A DNA stretch of 64,000 nucleotides from Vagococcus luciliae (GTDB lineage Bacteria > Bacillota > Bacilli > Lactobacillales > Vagococcaceae). Positions 17,131 to 27,637 of this stretch are shown here, in pieces. The stretch lies in the NCBI RefSeq assembly GCF_024637875.1, contig NZ_CP102451.1:1305001-1369000 (forward strand). The letters are read 5' to 3'. Numbering within the stretch: the first letter of the stretch is position 1; each line of letters begins with the position of its first letter. The notes under the pieces are model-generated. The model was not told the DNA's origin, ran no database searches, and saw only the letters and a list, made by a program, of their open reading frames with translations. The translations under genes were made by a program, and so were the position numbers.

Positions 17131-17743
17131 AACGCAGAAATTAGTTTATGATTATGTAAAAAAGCAAATTGAAACTGATACGTGGTTGAATGGGTATCAT
17201 ATTATTGAGCAAGATTTAGCTAATGACTTAAAAGTTAGTCGAACGCCGATTCGATCGGCAATTGATCAATTAATTGATGAAAACTATTTAAAAAAAGAAG
17301 CCAATCGTGGTGTCATAGTAAAAAAAGAAAGAATAAGCAATAAAGAATTTACGGAACGAACCCAATTGATTGAGCTTCTTTGTTCCCATTATCTGTTTCA
17401 GTTACAAATTAAAGAATATTTAATCGATGATCAGTCATTTTTATTTATAGAAGAATTAAATAAACCATCATCAGATAAAGAATATTATTATGATTTATTT
17501 TGGCAACAATTTTTATCACCCTTAAATAATGAGCTAATGAAATCGACTATTTTAACACAGATAACTTCTATAAAATTAGTCGAATTTCCCAATGTTTCCA
17601 TTAATTTTTTGTATGATGAAACACATAAATTAAGTAAAACATTATCAAGGTTATTATTAGAAAAAAATTATGAAGTAGCTAGAAAAGAAATTCGTGTTTA
17701 TATTAATCGTTTGAATTTAGAGCTAATCGATCAACAAATATAA
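17108..17743 (+). CDS. GntR-family transcriptional regulator
   Basis: About 211 residues. The N-terminal winged helix is typical of GntR (VYDYVKKQIETDTWLNGYHIIEQDLANDLKVSRTPIRSAIDQLIDENYLKK), followed by a helical C-terminal half of FCD/FadR-like character. The start is either ATG 17108 or GTG 17117; both lie inside the end of the upstream ATP-grasp gene, so the two are co-translated. The aldo/keto reductase gene starts 13 nt downstream. The effector and target are unknown; it most likely regulates its own cluster. Confidence 0.85.
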   Translation: MVRVKKGKTQKLVYDYVKKQIETDTWLNGYHIIEQDLANDLKVSRTPIRSAIDQLIDENYLKKEANRGVIVKKERISNKEFTERTQLIELLCSHYLFQLQIKEYLIDDQSFLFIEELNKPSSDKEYYYDLFWQQFLSPLNNELMKSTILTQITSIKLVEFPNVSINFLYDETHKLSKTLSRLLLEKNYEVARKEIRVYINRLNLELIDQQI

Positions 17744-17755
17744 GGAGGTTGTATT

Positions 17756-18673
17756 ATGAAAAAAATTCAAATTGGAACGTCATCAATCGAGGCGTCCCAA
17801 CTTGCACTAGGATGTATGAGAATGGCAGGTTTATCAACCGAAAAAGCAAAAGAAGTGGTAACAGCATCAATGGAAGTTGGAATAAACTTTTTTGATCATG
17901 CAGATATTTACGGTGATGGAGAGTCTGAGCGTCTTTTTGGTGAAGTCATCAGGGGCTTAAATGTATCAAGAGACCAACTTTATCTTCAATCAAAATGCGG
18001 TATTAGAAAAGGGTACTATGATTTTTCAAAAGAGCATATTATCTCATCAGTTGAAGGAAGTTTGCAACGTTTACAGACAGATTACCTTGACGTATTAGCA
18101 CTACATCGGCCAGATGCGTTGATGGAACCTGATGAGATTTCTGAAGCTTTTTATAAATTAAAAAAATCGGGTAAAGTCCGTTTCTTTGGAGTGAGCAACT
18201 TTGCACCAAGCACGGTAGAATTGTTACAACAATCATTATCGGATAAATTGATAGTTAATCAATTACAATTTGGTTTACAACATGCTGGGATGGTGTCAAC
18301 CAATATGAATGTTAATATGGAGAATGAAACAGGCATTAATCGTGATGGCTCAGTATTAGATTATATGAGACTAAAACAACTAACTGTACAAGCTTGGTCT
18401 CCTTATCAGTTTGGTTATTTTGATGGCGTCTTTATAAACCATCCTGATTTTAAAGAATTAAACGACTGCCTACAGAGCATTGCTAATCGTTATCAAGTGA
18501 CCCCAACCGTGATTGCCACTTCATGGATTAATCGACACCCAGCTAATATTCAAACAATCGTTGGTAGTATGAATCCAGAAAGAATTAAGGAAATATCACA
18601 ATCAACTAGTGTTGAATTAACACGTCAAGAATGGTATGAATTATATCAAGCATCAGGATTTAAATTATTATAG
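17756..18673 (+). CDS. Aldo/keto reductase
   Basis: NAD(P)H-dependent oxidoreductase of 305 residues with the (beta/alpha)8 fold, similar in type to E. coli YdhF. Seen are LALGCMRMAG at the start, the catalytic Asp/Tyr in FFDHADIYGDGESERLFGE (residues about 44-62), Lys in LQSKCGIRKG, the His segment LDVLALHRPDALMEP, GKVRFFGVSNF and the C-terminal cofactor loop TIVGSMNPERIKEI. AGGAGG site before the ATG. Substrate unknown. It lies in the same strand-wise string as the GntR gene and the ABC transporter. Confidence 0.92.
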   Translation: MKKIQIGTSSIEASQLALGCMRMAGLSTEKAKEVVTASMEVGINFFDHADIYGDGESERLFGEVIRGLNVSRDQLYLQSKCGIRKGYYDFSKEHIISSVEGSLQRLQTDYLDVLALHRPDALMEPDEISEAFYKLKKSGKVRFFGVSNFAPSTVELLQQSLSDKLIVNQLQFGLQHAGMVSTNMNVNMENETGINRDGSVLDYMRLKQLTVQAWSPYQFGYFDGVFINHPDFKELNDCLQSIANRYQVTPTVIATSWINRHPANIQTIVGSMNPERIKEISQSTSVELTRQEWYELYQASGFKLL

Positions 18674-18691
18674 AAGATAAAGGGGAAAGAT

Positions 18692-19570
18692 ATGGCTATC
18701 GAAATCAATCAATTAGTAAAAAAATATGGTTCTCTTGAAGTATTATCTGTTGATCACTTGGTATTTGAAAGTGGAAAAACTTATGGTGTAATAGGTCCAA
18801 ACGGAGCTGGAAAAACTACCTTATTTAAGTGTATGACCAATATTATTACAGATTATCAGGGAGACGTTAAAATCAATGAGATATCCGTAAGAGAAGATAA
18901 TAGTGTCTTAGCTAATTTAGGTATCGTATTAGATGGTGTATCTGTCTATAAAGAAAGAACAGGTTGGTTTAATATCGAATATTTTTCTGGATTGCGCGGT
19001 GAGTACAATTTAAACAAAGCTGAGGCATTAGCTAGAGAATTAAATCTTTCAGAATATCTTGGAAATAAAGTAAAAACTTACTCTTATGGAATGGTTAAAA
19101 AGCTTATTTTATTGATAGCATTATTACATGATCCCAATATTTTAATTTTAGATGAGCCGTTTAGAGGATTAGATAGTGAAACAGTGGATTGGTTTAAACT
19201 TTATTTAAAAAAGATGACCTCACAAGGTATGACATTAATTATTTCATCACACGTCAAAAGTGACATTGAAATGTTATGTGAGGAAGTCATCATTATTAGA
19301 AAAGGACATCCAGTTCGACAAATGTCATTATCGGATATAGAAGATACCAAAATACGAGATATAGATACCTCTAATCAAGAAGCATTTTTGATTATATTGG
19401 AAAGTTTAAATTATTATTCAAAGGTACTTCCTAATGACTATATACGAGTAGACATTAAAGATGAACGATGGTCAGAAGTAACACAGCTATTAAATGATCA
19501 AAATATTAATATTTATGAAATGAAAAAAGTCACAGTATTAGATGATCATTTGAATGGGGGAAGTAATTAG
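18692..19570 (+). CDS. ABC transporter ATP-binding protein
   Basis: Cytoplasmic ATPase of 292 residues. Walker A is GPNGAGKTT (residues about 35-43), Walker B ILILDEPFRGLD, and the switch His is in IISSHVKSD. The signature loop is degenerate (TYSYGMVKKL instead of LSGGQ), which is common in BcrA/YtrB-type exporters. The partner permease begins 1 nt after its stop codon. The pair probably exports a hydrophobic compound or peptide, or serves in resistance; the substrate cannot be read from the sequence. Confidence 0.92.
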   Translation: MAIEINQLVKKYGSLEVLSVDHLVFESGKTYGVIGPNGAGKTTLFKCMTNIITDYQGDVKINEISVREDNSVLANLGIVLDGVSVYKERTGWFNIEYFSGLRGEYNLNKAEALARELNLSEYLGNKVKTYSYGMVKKLILLIALLHDPNILILDEPFRGLDSETVDWFKLYLKKMTSQGMTLIISSHVKSDIEMLCEEVIIIRKGHPVRQMSLSDIEDTKIRDIDTSNQEAFLIILESLNYYSKVLPNDYIRVDIKDERWSEVTQLLNDQNINIYEMKKVTVLDDHLNGGSN

Positions 19571-19571
19571 T

Positions 19572-20327
19572 ATGACAGGTACACAAATTTTTAAAATGGA
19601 ATTATTTAAATATATTCGAGATAAAAATTATATTATTTCGACAGGTATTTTAGCTATCATTAACATTTTTGTAACGATTTATTTTACTTATATTATTGAT
19701 AATTACACACAATATAGTGGTCTAGAAGATAACTATTTCTTTGGTTTTATGGTTGTGTTTTTAGTATTAACAATTTTTGCCAATATGATTTTTATGTTCC
19801 TTTACCCATTTCATTTAGTGTCAATGGATTATAAAAATAATGTGATGAGCATGTTAGTATCATCTGGTGTTAATCGCACACAGTTGTTTTTTGCTAAAAT
19901 AGGCGCTATCTTTTTGTGGACTATTTTATTAACATTAGTGTTAGTTTTTATCCCATTTGCGTTAATTTTATTTAAATTATTACAAGTGGTTGATGTCCAA
20001 TCGCTGATTTCAGGAATCACTCAAGGAATTAATATGGCTGGATTTTCCTTTTTAGGAATGATGGTTTCTAGTTTTATTTCTTATATTAATAGTTTAGTTA
20101 TCATCGCAACAGCAACAATCATGTTAAAAGGAAATAGTTTAACCTTTTTCTTATTTATAGGATTAGGAATGGTGCAATCTGCTGTAGCTAGTCTGTTGTC
20201 ATTTATCCCATTAGTATTAAATTTTTCTATGACAGGTGTGTTGATCATGAATAACCTCATTACAGTTTTGATGACATTAATTTTTATTTTGATTTCGCTG
20301 CGATTTATGAAGACTCAAAATTTGTAA
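19572..20327 (+). CDS. ABC transporter permease (ABC-2 type)
   Basis: A 251-residue integral membrane protein with about six hydrophobic segments (for example IISTGILAIINIFVTIYFTYII, FGFMVVFLVLTIFANMIFMFL, and LITVLMTLIFILISL at the end). The ATG at 19572 has GGGGGAAG upstream; an in-frame GTG at 19554 overlaps the ATPase gene and is less likely. It works with the preceding ATPase. A strong terminator closes the unit. Confidence 0.88.
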   Translation: MTGTQIFKMELFKYIRDKNYIISTGILAIINIFVTIYFTYIIDNYTQYSGLEDNYFFGFMVVFLVLTIFANMIFMFLYPFHLVSMDYKNNVMSMLVSSGVNRTQLFFAKIGAIFLWTILLTLVLVFIPFALILFKLLQVVDVQSLISGITQGINMAGFSFLGMMVSSFISYINSLVIIATATIMLKGNSLTFFLFIGLGMVQSAVASLLSFIPLVLNFSMTGVLIMNNLITVLMTLIFILISLRFMKTQNL

Positions 20328-20356
20328 TACTTATTAAAGACGAACAATTATGATGT

Positions 20357-20396
20357 AAAAAGCAAGAACTTTAATGAAAGTTCTTGCTTTTTTTTT
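20357..20396 (+). terminator. Intrinsic terminator after the ABC permease
   Basis: Perfect stem AAGCAAGAACTTT / AAAGTTCTTGCTT with an AATG loop and a long T tract. Confidence 0.9.
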
Positions 20397-20506
20397 AAAT
20401 ATGGTGTAGATTATCATAGGAATGAGAAACAATATATTATTATTTCTATATAAATATTCGTCTTTTTATTCCTAATATCACGTTTTGACTCTATAGGAGG
20501 ATGGAA

Positions 20507-21484
20507 ATGAAGATTTTTGATTATGAAGACGTTCAATTAGTACCAAACAAGTGTATTGTTAACAGTCGTTCGGAATGCGACACAACAGTGAGCCTTGGCG
20601 GAAGACAATTTAAAATGCCAGTTGTTCCAGCTAATATGCAGACTATTATTGATGAACCAATTGCTGAATATTTAGCTTCAAATGGATATTTCTATATTAT
20701 GCATCGTTTCAATGAACAAGCGAGAAAACAATTTATTAAAGACATGCATGATAAAGACTTATTTGCCTCAATTAGTGTAGGGGTTAAAGTAGCTGAGTAT
20801 GATTTTGTCAATGAATTAAAAGAAGAAAAATTAATTCCTGAATATGTGACTATAGATATTGCTCATGGACACTCTGACTCTGTAATAAATATGATTAAAC
20901 ATTTAAAAGAACAATTACCTGATACCTTTGTTATTGCGGGAAATGTGGGAACACCAGAAGCAGTCAGAGAATTAGAAAATGCCGGAGCCGATGCCACAAA
21001 AGTTGGGATTGGACCTGGCAAAGTATGTATTACTAAATTAAAAACAGGATTCGGTACTGGTGGTTGGCAACTTTCAGCATTAAGACGATGCAGTAAAGCT
21101 GCTAGAAAACCGTTGATAGCAGATGGCGGTATTAGAACACATGGTGATATTGCGAAATCCATTCGCTTTGGAGCAACAATGGTGATGATTGGTTCATTAT
21201 TTGCTGGACATGAAGAGTCACCAGGTGAGATGAAAGAAGAAGATGGCGTATTGTATAAAGAATATTTCGGAAGTGCTTCTGAATTCCAAAAAGGTGAACA
21301 TAAAAATGTTGAAGGCAAAAAAATCTGGACACCATTTAAGGGGAAATTAGAAGATACATTAAACGAAATGCAACAAGATTTGCAATCGTCTATTTCTTAT
21401 GCTGGTGGAAAAGATGTTGAAGCCATTCGCAAAGTAGATTATGTGATTGTTAAGAATTCTATTTTTAACGGTGATATATTCTAA
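20507..21484 (+). CDS. guaC: GMP reductase
   Basis: NADPH-dependent conversion of GMP to IMP, 325 residues, an IMPDH-fold barrel. Motifs include [20 protein letters not shown] at the start, the active-site Cys loop [21 protein letters not shown] (catalytic Cys in KVCIT), [19 protein letters not shown] and the family C terminus. AGGAGG ends at 20500, so the ATG at 20507 (6-nt spacer) is the start and the adjacent ATG at 20501 is not. With xpt it forms the purine-salvage theme of this region. The leader (20397-20500) has a TAGGAAT / ATTCCTA inverted repeat but no riboswitch that I recognise. Confidence 0.96.
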   Translation: MKIFDYEDVQLVPNKCIVNSRSECDTTVSLGGRQFKMPVVPANMQTIIDEPIAEYLASNGYFYIMHRFNEQARKQFIKDMHDKDLFASISVGVKVAEYDFVNELKEEKLIPEYVTIDIAHGHSDSVINMIKHLKEQLPDTFVIAGNVGTPEAVRELENAGADATKVGIGPGKVCITKLKTGFGTGGWQLSALRRCSKAARKPLIADGGIRTHGDIAKSIRFGATMVMIGSLFAGHEESPGEMKEEDGVLYKEYFGSASEFQKGEHKNVEGKKIWTPFKGKLEDTLNEMQQDLQSSISYAGGKDVEAIRKVDYVIVKNSIFNGDIF

Positions 21485-21500
21485 ACTATTATTAAATAGA

Positions 21501-21539
21501 AAAACTACCAAGTATAAATGAATAGCTTGGTAGTTTTTT
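21501..21539 (+). terminator. Intrinsic terminator after guaC
   Basis: Stem ACTACCAAG / CTTGGTAGT with a 14-nt loop and a T6 run. Confidence 0.85.
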
Positions 21540-21626
21540 ATTTTATGACAGTAAATAAAACATAATAGTAGCTGTCCTTTTTTTATTGCTGTATCATAAA
21601 CTCTGAAAGTAAAGAGGAGGAACAAT

Positions 21627-23357
21627 ATGGGGATTTTAATAACAAAATTAAAACAAAATAAATCTCTTGTCGGATTGTCTTTATTTATGACTGTAATCAT
21701 GGTGGCATCGCAATTGTGGCAACCAAAATTATTGCAGAAAATAATGAATTCAATTATGACTGAAGATCAAGGAGAGTTAAAAAAAGTTGGAACAATGTTG
21801 ATTATTGTTGCACTATTTGGTCTAGTTGCTGGGATACTTAATACGATTTTTTCAGCACGGCTCTCTCAAGAAGTGGCATCTGATATTCGTTCAGATGGAT
21901 TTAAAAAAGTACAGGAGTTCTCATTTGAAAACATCGAAACGTTTTCTACGAGTAATTTGGTTATTCGTCTAACAAATGATATCACGCAAATTCAAAATGT
22001 CGTTATGATGATGTTTCAAAGTATTTTTAGAATTCCTATTATGTTTATAGGAAGTTTCATTTTGGCTATGATGACTCTACCTAAATTATGGTGGGTGATT
22101 ATTTTACTTGTTGTATTAGTGGTATTGACGGTTATGATTGTGTTTAGCATGATGGGAAAACATTTTGCTAAAATCCAACATTATCTTGAAAAAAGTAACG
22201 GGATAGCAAAAGAGAACTTAGCAGGAATGAGAGTGGTTAAGTCTTTTGTACAAGAAAAAAATCAAATTAGCAAGTTTTCAGCCGTATCAGAAAAATTAAC
22301 CAAACACACCATATCTGTTGGAAATTTATTTTCCATTATGATTCCAAGTTTTATGTTAATTTCAAACTTAGCGATTGTGATGTCGATTTATTTTACAGCG
22401 AATATTGCTAAAACAGATATTGAGGCAATTAGTGCCGTGGTATCCTTTATGAATTATTTAATGCAAATCATGATGAGTATCATTATAGGTGGAATGATGT
22501 TGATGATGGCAAGTCGTGGGATGGTATCGATTAAACGGCTAAACGATATATTAGAAACAAAACCAACATTGACCTACTTACCTGAAGATGAAACCACTCC
22601 AATAAAAAATGGTTCCGTTGTTTTTGATGATGTGAGCTTTACTTATGCAGGAGACGATTCACCTACGTTAAAAAATGTATCGTTTCATGTGGATAATGGC
22701 ATGTCAGTTGGGATTGTTGGAGCAACAGGTTCTGGAAAATCAACACTCGCACAACTGATTGCCAGAATGTATGATCCAACAAATGGTGTGATTGATGTTG
22801 GTGGGGCAAATCTTAAAGATGTTAGTAAAGAAGAATTAAGAAAATCCATCGCAATTGTGTTGCAACGTGCTATTTTATTTTCTGGAACAATAGGAGATAA
22901 TATTCGTCACGGGGCAAAGAATGCTGATGAAAAAGAGTTATACCGTGCTTCGTCAATCGCTCAAGCGTATGAATTTATTGAACGACAAATGGATGGATTT
23001 GATAGTCGCGTGGAAGAACGAGGCTCAAATTTTTCAGGTGGTCAAAAACAACGATTATCCATTTCTCGAGGGGTTATCGGAGATCCTAAAGTTCTGATTT
23101 TAGATGACAGCACCAGTGCACTAGATGCTAAAAGTGAAAAACTCGTAAAAGAAGCGTTAGCTAATGAATTAAACGACACGACTGTTTTTATCATTGCTCA
23201 AAAGATTTCATCTGTTGTGCAAGCTGATACTATTTTAGTGCTAGATGAAGGAAAACTAGTTGCCAAAGGAACGCATCAAGAGTTATTAAAAACCAGTGAT
23301 GTGTACCAAGAAATTTATGAGACACAAAAATCAAAGGAGGTCGAGGAAATTGACTAA
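21627..23357 (+). CDS. Heterodimeric ABC exporter, degenerate-site subunit (LmrC/EfrA-like)
   Basis: Half-transporter of 576 residues: six transmembrane helices (residues about 15-290), then a nucleotide-binding domain. Walker A is GATGSGKST, the signature [13 protein letters not shown] is intact, but Walker B ends in LDDSTSALD (Asp in place of the catalytic Glu) and the switch His is Gln (IIAQKISS). These are the hallmarks of the catalytically weak half of heterodimeric multidrug exporters such as LmrCD, EfrAB and BmrCD. GGAGG before the ATG. The partner gene overlaps its end by 8 nt. It probably exports drugs or other hydrophobic compounds. Confidence 0.93.
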   Translation: MGILITKLKQNKSLVGLSLFMTVIMVASQLWQPKLLQKIMNSIMTEDQGELKKVGTMLIIVALFGLVAGILNTIFSARLSQEVASDIRSDGFKKVQEFSFENIETFSTSNLVIRLTNDITQIQNVVMMMFQSIFRIPIMFIGSFILAMMTLPKLWWVIILLVVLVVLTVMIVFSMMGKHFAKIQHYLEKSNGIAKENLAGMRVVKSFVQEKNQISKFSAVSEKLTKHTISVGNLFSIMIPSFMLISNLAIVMSIYFTANIAKTDIEAISAVVSFMNYLMQIMMSIIIGGMMLMMASRGMVSIKRLNDILETKPTLTYLPEDETTPIKNGSVVFDDVSFTYAGDDSPTLKNVSFHVDNGMSVGIVGATGSGKSTLAQLIARMYDPTNGVIDVGGANLKDVSKEELRKSIAIVLQRAILFSGTIGDNIRHGAKNADEKELYRASSIAQAYEFIERQMDGFDSRVEERGSNFSGGQKQRLSISRGVIGDPKVLILDDSTSALDAKSEKLVKEALANELNDTTVFIIAQKISSVVQADTILVLDEGKLVAKGTHQELLKTSDVYQEIYETQKSKEVEEID

Positions 23358-25125
23358 AGAAAAACCAAGTGTATTGAGTTTCTTTTGGAATTATCTAAAA
23401 GTGTATAAAGTGAAATTTTTTATTATTATTGTCGCCATCATTTTCTCGACTTACTTGCAAGTAAAAGCACCACAGTATACTGGTAAAGCAATTGAAGAAT
23501 TAGCCAAGTATGCTGGAGCGTACCTATCTGTTGGGCATGCTGATAAATCACCTTTTACTAGTGTGATCAAGTTATTGGTTGGATTATATGTATTAAATGC
23601 TATTTCCATGTTTATCCAAAACATTTTAATGTCACGAGTAACTGGACAGTCTACAAATAGCATGAGAATTGGCTTATTTAGAAAGCTACAAACGATGACT
23701 ATTCGTTTTTTTGATACACATCAGCATGGGGATATATTGAGTCGTTTTACGAGTGATTTGGATAATATTTCAAACACAATGAACCAAGCTTTGATTCAAG
23801 TATTAACCAATGTATCAATGTTAATTGGTGTGACATTTATGATGTTTCGTGAAAATGCTACAATGTCATGGGTTACACTAGCCATGTCTCCTGTTGCCAT
23901 TATTTTTGCGATTGTTATTATTAAACAAGCCGAGAAAAAAGTTGGAATTCAACAAGAAAGTATCGGGCGTTTGAATGGCTACATTGACGAAAAAATTTCT
24001 GGTCAAAAAGTGATTATCACAAACGGACTAGAAGAAGAAACCATTGAAGGATTTGAAAAAGTTAATAATGAAGTGAAGGAAGCAACCTTTAAAGGTCAAG
24101 TTTATTCAGGGTTACTGTTTCCAACGATGCAAGGTATTTCTTTATTAAACACTGCGATTGTTATTTTTGCCGGTGGATGGTTAGTGAATAGTGGGAGTAT
24201 TGAAAAAGCAGCAGGTTTGGGTTTGATTGTCACATTCATCCAGTATTCACAACAATTTTACATGCCACTAACACAAATATCATCTCAATTTAGTATGCTA
24301 CAATTAGCTTTTACAGGAGCGAAACGATTGAATCAAGTCTTTGTTCAACCAGATGAACCAGATGATAAAAATTTAGAAAAATTAACAGGATTAGAGAAGA
24401 ACGTCACACTATCTCATGTTGATTTTTCTTATGAAGAGGATCGACCTATATTAAAAGATATTTCGATTGAAGCCAAAAAAGGGCAAATGGTCGCTTTAGT
24501 TGGCCCGACAGGTTCTGGTAAAACAACTGTCATGAATTTATTAAATCGATTTTATGATGTCAATTCAGGTAATATCACGATTGATGGTAGAGATATTAGA
24601 GCTGTGACGTTAGATAGTTTACGATCACACATTGGGATTGTATTACAGGATTCTATTCTTTTTTCTGGAACAATTCGTGAAAATATTGTTTTTGGAAAGC
24701 CAGATGCGACAGATGAAGAAGTTGTTTCAGCTGCTAAGCAAGCGAATATTCATGATTTCATTGTATCACTTGAAGATGGATATAATACAATTGTTAGTGA
24801 TGAAAATAGTATTTTCAGTGTTGGTCAGAAGCAATTAATCAGTATTGCTAGAACAATTATTACCAATCCCGATTTATTAATATTAGATGAGGCAACAAGT
24901 AATGTTGATACTGTGACAGAAAGTCGTATTCAACAAGCAATGGAAACAATTATTAGTGGTAGAACAAGTTTTGTCATTGCCCATCGATTGAAGACAATCC
25001 TTGATGCAGATTTTATTGTGGTGTTAAATCAAGGAGAAATCATTGAATCGGGTACACATGATTCTTTAATAGCTCAAAAAGGATTTTATGCAGAACTATA
25101 CCAAAATCAATTTGTTTTCGAGTGA
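23350..25125 (+). CDS. Heterodimeric ABC exporter, catalytic subunit (LmrD/EfrB-like)
   Basis: Partner half-transporter of 591 residues with six transmembrane helices, an extra N-terminal stretch between helices 1 and 2 ([18 protein letters not shown]) typical of LmrD-like subunits, and a nucleotide-binding domain. Walker [10 protein letters not shown], Walker [11 protein letters not shown] with the catalytic Glu, and H-loop IAHRLKT are canonical, whereas the signature is degenerate (FSVGQKQL). Together with the other subunit this gives one good and one degenerate ATP site. The start is the TTG at 23350, about 8 nt after AAAGGAGG, inside the end of the upstream gene. Confidence 0.93.
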   Translation: MTKEKPSVLSFFWNYLKVYKVKFFIIIVAIIFSTYLQVKAPQYTGKAIEELAKYAGAYLSVGHADKSPFTSVIKLLVGLYVLNAISMFIQNILMSRVTGQSTNSMRIGLFRKLQTMTIRFFDTHQHGDILSRFTSDLDNISNTMNQALIQVLTNVSMLIGVTFMMFRENATMSWVTLAMSPVAIIFAIVIIKQAEKKVGIQQESIGRLNGYIDEKISGQKVIITNGLEEETIEGFEKVNNEVKEATFKGQVYSGLLFPTMQGISLLNTAIVIFAGGWLVNSGSIEKAAGLGLIVTFIQYSQQFYMPLTQISSQFSMLQLAFTGAKRLNQVFVQPDEPDDKNLEKLTGLEKNVTLSHVDFSYEEDRPILKDISIEAKKGQMVALVGPTGSGKTTVMNLLNRFYDVNSGNITIDGRDIRAVTLDSLRSHIGIVLQDSILFSGTIRENIVFGKPDATDEEVVSAAKQANIHDFIVSLEDGYNTIVSDENSIFSVGQKQLISIARTIITNPDLLILDEATSNVDTVTESRIQQAMETIISGRTSFVIAHRLKTILDADFIVVLNQGEIIESGTHDSLIAQKGFYAELYQNQFVFE

Positions 25126-25130
25126 AAAAC

Positions 25131-25162
25131 AAAGAGGTTGTCTATGACAATCCTCTTTTTTA
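25131..25162 (+). terminator. Intrinsic terminator after the ABC exporter
   Basis: Stem AAGAGGTTGTC / GACAA-T-CCTCTT with a TAT loop and a T tract; one bulged T. Confidence 0.8.
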
Positions 25163-25351
25163 TTTGATTTCCAGTTCAAATAACAGAGTAATTTTATTAA
25201 ATTAAATTATAATAAGACCCGTCTATCCTATAAAGATAAGACTTTAAGTAAATTTTTAAAATAATTATAATAGATTTTTAATTAAAATATCGTTATAATA
25301 AGTAAGACTGTGAAGAAATCTATTAGTTTAATGAGAAAGGCATGTGTATTT

Positions 25352-26041
25352 ATGTCAAATAAAATATTAATTATTGAAGATGAAAAAAACTTGGCTCGTT
25401 TTGTAGAGTTAGAGTTAAAGCATGAAAAATATGAGACAGAGGTTCACTATAATGGACGTACTGGTTTAGAGGCAGCGTTATCGCAAGAATGGGACGCGAT
25501 TCTACTTGATTTAATGTTACCTGAATTAAATGGTTTAGAGGTGTGTCGTCGTATTCGTCAAGTAAAAAATACGCCTATTATTATGATGACAGCAAGAGAT
25601 TCAGTGATTGATCGCGTATCAGGATTAGACCATGGAGCAGATGACTATATTGTTAAACCATTTGCGATTGAAGAATTATTAGCACGATTACGTGCATTAC
25701 TCCGCCGAATTGATATTGAGGGAGATAAAAATGTCGCGAAACAAACGACTTTATCTTATCGTAATTTAACCATTGAAAAGGAAAATCGCGTAGTTCGCCG
25801 TGGTGATGAAATTATTGAGTTAACTAAACGTGAATATGAGTTATTACTTATTTTGATGGAAAATGTTAATGTCGTGCTATCAAGAGATGTGTTACTAAAT
25901 AAGGTTTGGGGCTATGAAATAGAAGTTGAAACAAATGTTGTTGATGTGTATATTCGTTATTTACGTAATAAAATTGATGTGCCAGGAGAAGATAGTTATA
26001 TTCAAACTGTTCGTGGTACTGGGTATGTTATGAGATCGTGA
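25352..26041 (+). CDS. OmpR-family response regulator (CovR/LisR/ArlR-like)
   Basis: A 229-residue regulator: receiver domain ([19 protein letters not shown]; phospho-acceptor Asp in [20 protein letters not shown]; Lys in YIVKPF), then an OmpR winged helix ([23 protein letters not shown]... [13 protein letters not shown]...VRGTGYVM). The sequence is closest in style to CovR/CsrR, LisR and ArlR, which control envelope and virulence genes. The ATG at 25352 gives the normal N terminus; AAAGG lies 11 nt upstream, a rather long spacer. The stop overlaps the histidine-kinase start (TGATG). TATAAT at 25293-25298 is a possible -10. Confidence 0.93.
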   Translation: MSNKILIIEDEKNLARFVELELKHEKYETEVHYNGRTGLEAALSQEWDAILLDLMLPELNGLEVCRRIRQVKNTPIIMMTARDSVIDRVSGLDHGADDYIVKPFAIEELLARLRALLRRIDIEGDKNVAKQTTLSYRNLTIEKENRVVRRGDEIIELTKREYELLLILMENVNVVLSRDVLLNKVWGYEIEVETNVVDVYIRYLRNKIDVPGEDSYIQTVRGTGYVMRS

Positions 26042-27561
26042 TGAATCAATTTAAAAGTAAGATGAATTGGCCTCAAAAATTTTCTTGGAGATCTATCACA
26101 TTAAAATGGACGATACTAACATCATTAGTCATCTCTATTTTGTTTACGCTTTTTGCCATTATATCTTATCAAATTAGTACAAGACTAATGGTCGAACAAG
26201 AAGAAATGACATTTAATCGAACGTTATCTGAAGTTACCACTCGTTTATCAAGAGGAACCGAATCGCTAAGTTTTAATAGCTCTGTTTTCTATTTAAAAGA
26301 ATCAACAGGCGAGTATGTAGGCGATAGTTACTATGGTGCGAACACATTAGAATCCAGTATGATGAATTTGAATAGCTTTATCTCTGAATTGTCACGACCT
26401 GAAATGGATTTAAAAGTATATAATGTTGATGGTGATTTGGTATTTGAAACGAAAAATCGTTTTGTACCATTCAATAAAGAAGAACAATCAGAAACAAGCA
26501 TAAAAACGTATGAGTACGTTACTGGATTAGTTCTATTAAAACCAGTTTATTCTGATCAAACTGGTAAGTTGATTGGCTATGCACAAGGTTTTTATGACTT
26601 AGGATTTTATTATAAGTTTAGAAAAGAACTATTACAGAATTTAATTATGATAGGTATATGCGGATTACTTGTTAGTGTCATTGTGAGTTTCCTCTTATCA
26701 ACTTACTTTACAAGTCCGCTAAGAAAAATGGTGAAAACATTAAATAATATTGAAACAGCTCATAAAACAGGTCTTAGAATGCCTATTCCTAAATCAAATG
26801 ATGAGATTTATGATCTAGCTATGGCGTTTAACGACATGATTGAGCGTATGGAGCGTTTTATTACCCAACAGCAACAGTTTGTTGAGGATGTGTCACATGA
26901 GCTTAGAACGCCTGTTGCGGTCATTGAAGGGCATATGAATTTATTGAATCGTTGGGGAAAAGACGATCCAGAAGTGTTGGAAGAATCTTTAAGTGCCTCA
27001 TTACAAGAAATCACACGTATGAAAAGCTTGGTTCAAGAGATGCTTGATTTATCTCGTGCAGAACAATCGGACTTTCATTATAAAAATGAAACATGTTTGG
27101 CAAAAGAAACGATTCAAACAACGGTTAGTAATTTTCAAATGTTGTATCCAGATTTTGTGTTTAATTTAGACGATGATGATTTAGATCATTCGGTTCAAAT
27201 CAAAATGTATCGTAATCATTTTGAACAGATTTTAATTATTTTAATGGACAATGCCGTAAAGTATTCTAGAGATAGAAAAGAAGTGATTATTTCAGCATCG
27301 AAGTCTTATCAATCTGTTGATGTGATGATTCAGGACTTTGGTGAAGGCATTTCAGAAGAGGAGATTGAAAAAGTATTTAATCGATTTTACCGGGTAGATA
27401 AAGCAAGAGCTCGTCATACTGGTGGTAATGGATTAGGGCTGTCTATTGCACAACAATTAATCGAAAATTATCATGGCACGATAAATGTAAAAAGTCATGT
27501 AGATTTAGGAACAGCCTTTTATTTATCTATTCCTTATGTGACAGAAAAAACGACTAATTAA
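26041..27561 (+). CDS. Sensor histidine kinase (CovS/LisK/ArlS-like)
   Basis: Membrane kinase of 506 residues paired with the preceding regulator. Two transmembrane helices (about residues 23-45 and 200-222) flank an extracytoplasmic sensor domain, then HAMP, the H-box FVEDVSHELRTPVAVIEGH, the N-box ILMDNAVKYS, and G-boxes DFGEGISEEEI and TGGNGLGLS. The ATG at 26041 overlaps the regulator's TGA (TGATG), the usual coupling arrangement. The signal sensed cannot be told. A bidirectional terminator follows. Confidence 0.93.
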   Translation: MNQFKSKMNWPQKFSWRSITLKWTILTSLVISILFTLFAIISYQISTRLMVEQEEMTFNRTLSEVTTRLSRGTESLSFNSSVFYLKESTGEYVGDSYYGANTLESSMMNLNSFISELSRPEMDLKVYNVDGDLVFETKNRFVPFNKEEQSETSIKTYEYVTGLVLLKPVYSDQTGKLIGYAQGFYDLGFYYKFRKELLQNLIMIGICGLLVSVIVSFLLSTYFTSPLRKMVKTLNNIETAHKTGLRMPIPKSNDEIYDLAMAFNDMIERMERFITQQQQFVEDVSHELRTPVAVIEGHMNLLNRWGKDDPEVLEESLSASLQEITRMKSLVQEMLDLSRAEQSDFHYKNETCLAKETIQTTVSNFQMLYPDFVFNLDDDDLDHSVQIKMYRNHFEQILIILMDNAVKYSRDRKEVIISASKSYQSVDVMIQDFGEGISEEEIEKVFNRFYRVDKARARHTGGNGLGLSIAQQLIENYHGTINVKSHVDLGTAFYLSIPYVTEKTTN

Positions 27562-27589
27562 TTGACTCAAAAAATATAATAGAATAGAA

Positions 27590-27637
27590 AAAACGTATCA
27601 AGCGTAGAGTGAGGTGACTCATACTTGATACGTTTTT
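27590..27637 (+). terminator. Terminator between convergent kinase and DsbA-like genes
   Basis: Arms AACGTATCAAG / CTTGATACGTT with an imperfect inner stem and T-runs on both sides, so it probably serves both convergent genes. Confidence 0.8.

Noticed and set aside
20397-20506. A riboswitch in front of guaC
   Set aside because: There is a TAGGAAT / ATTCCTA inverted repeat, but the purine aptamer core (TTTCTACC etc.) is absent and no terminator/antiterminator pair is visible.
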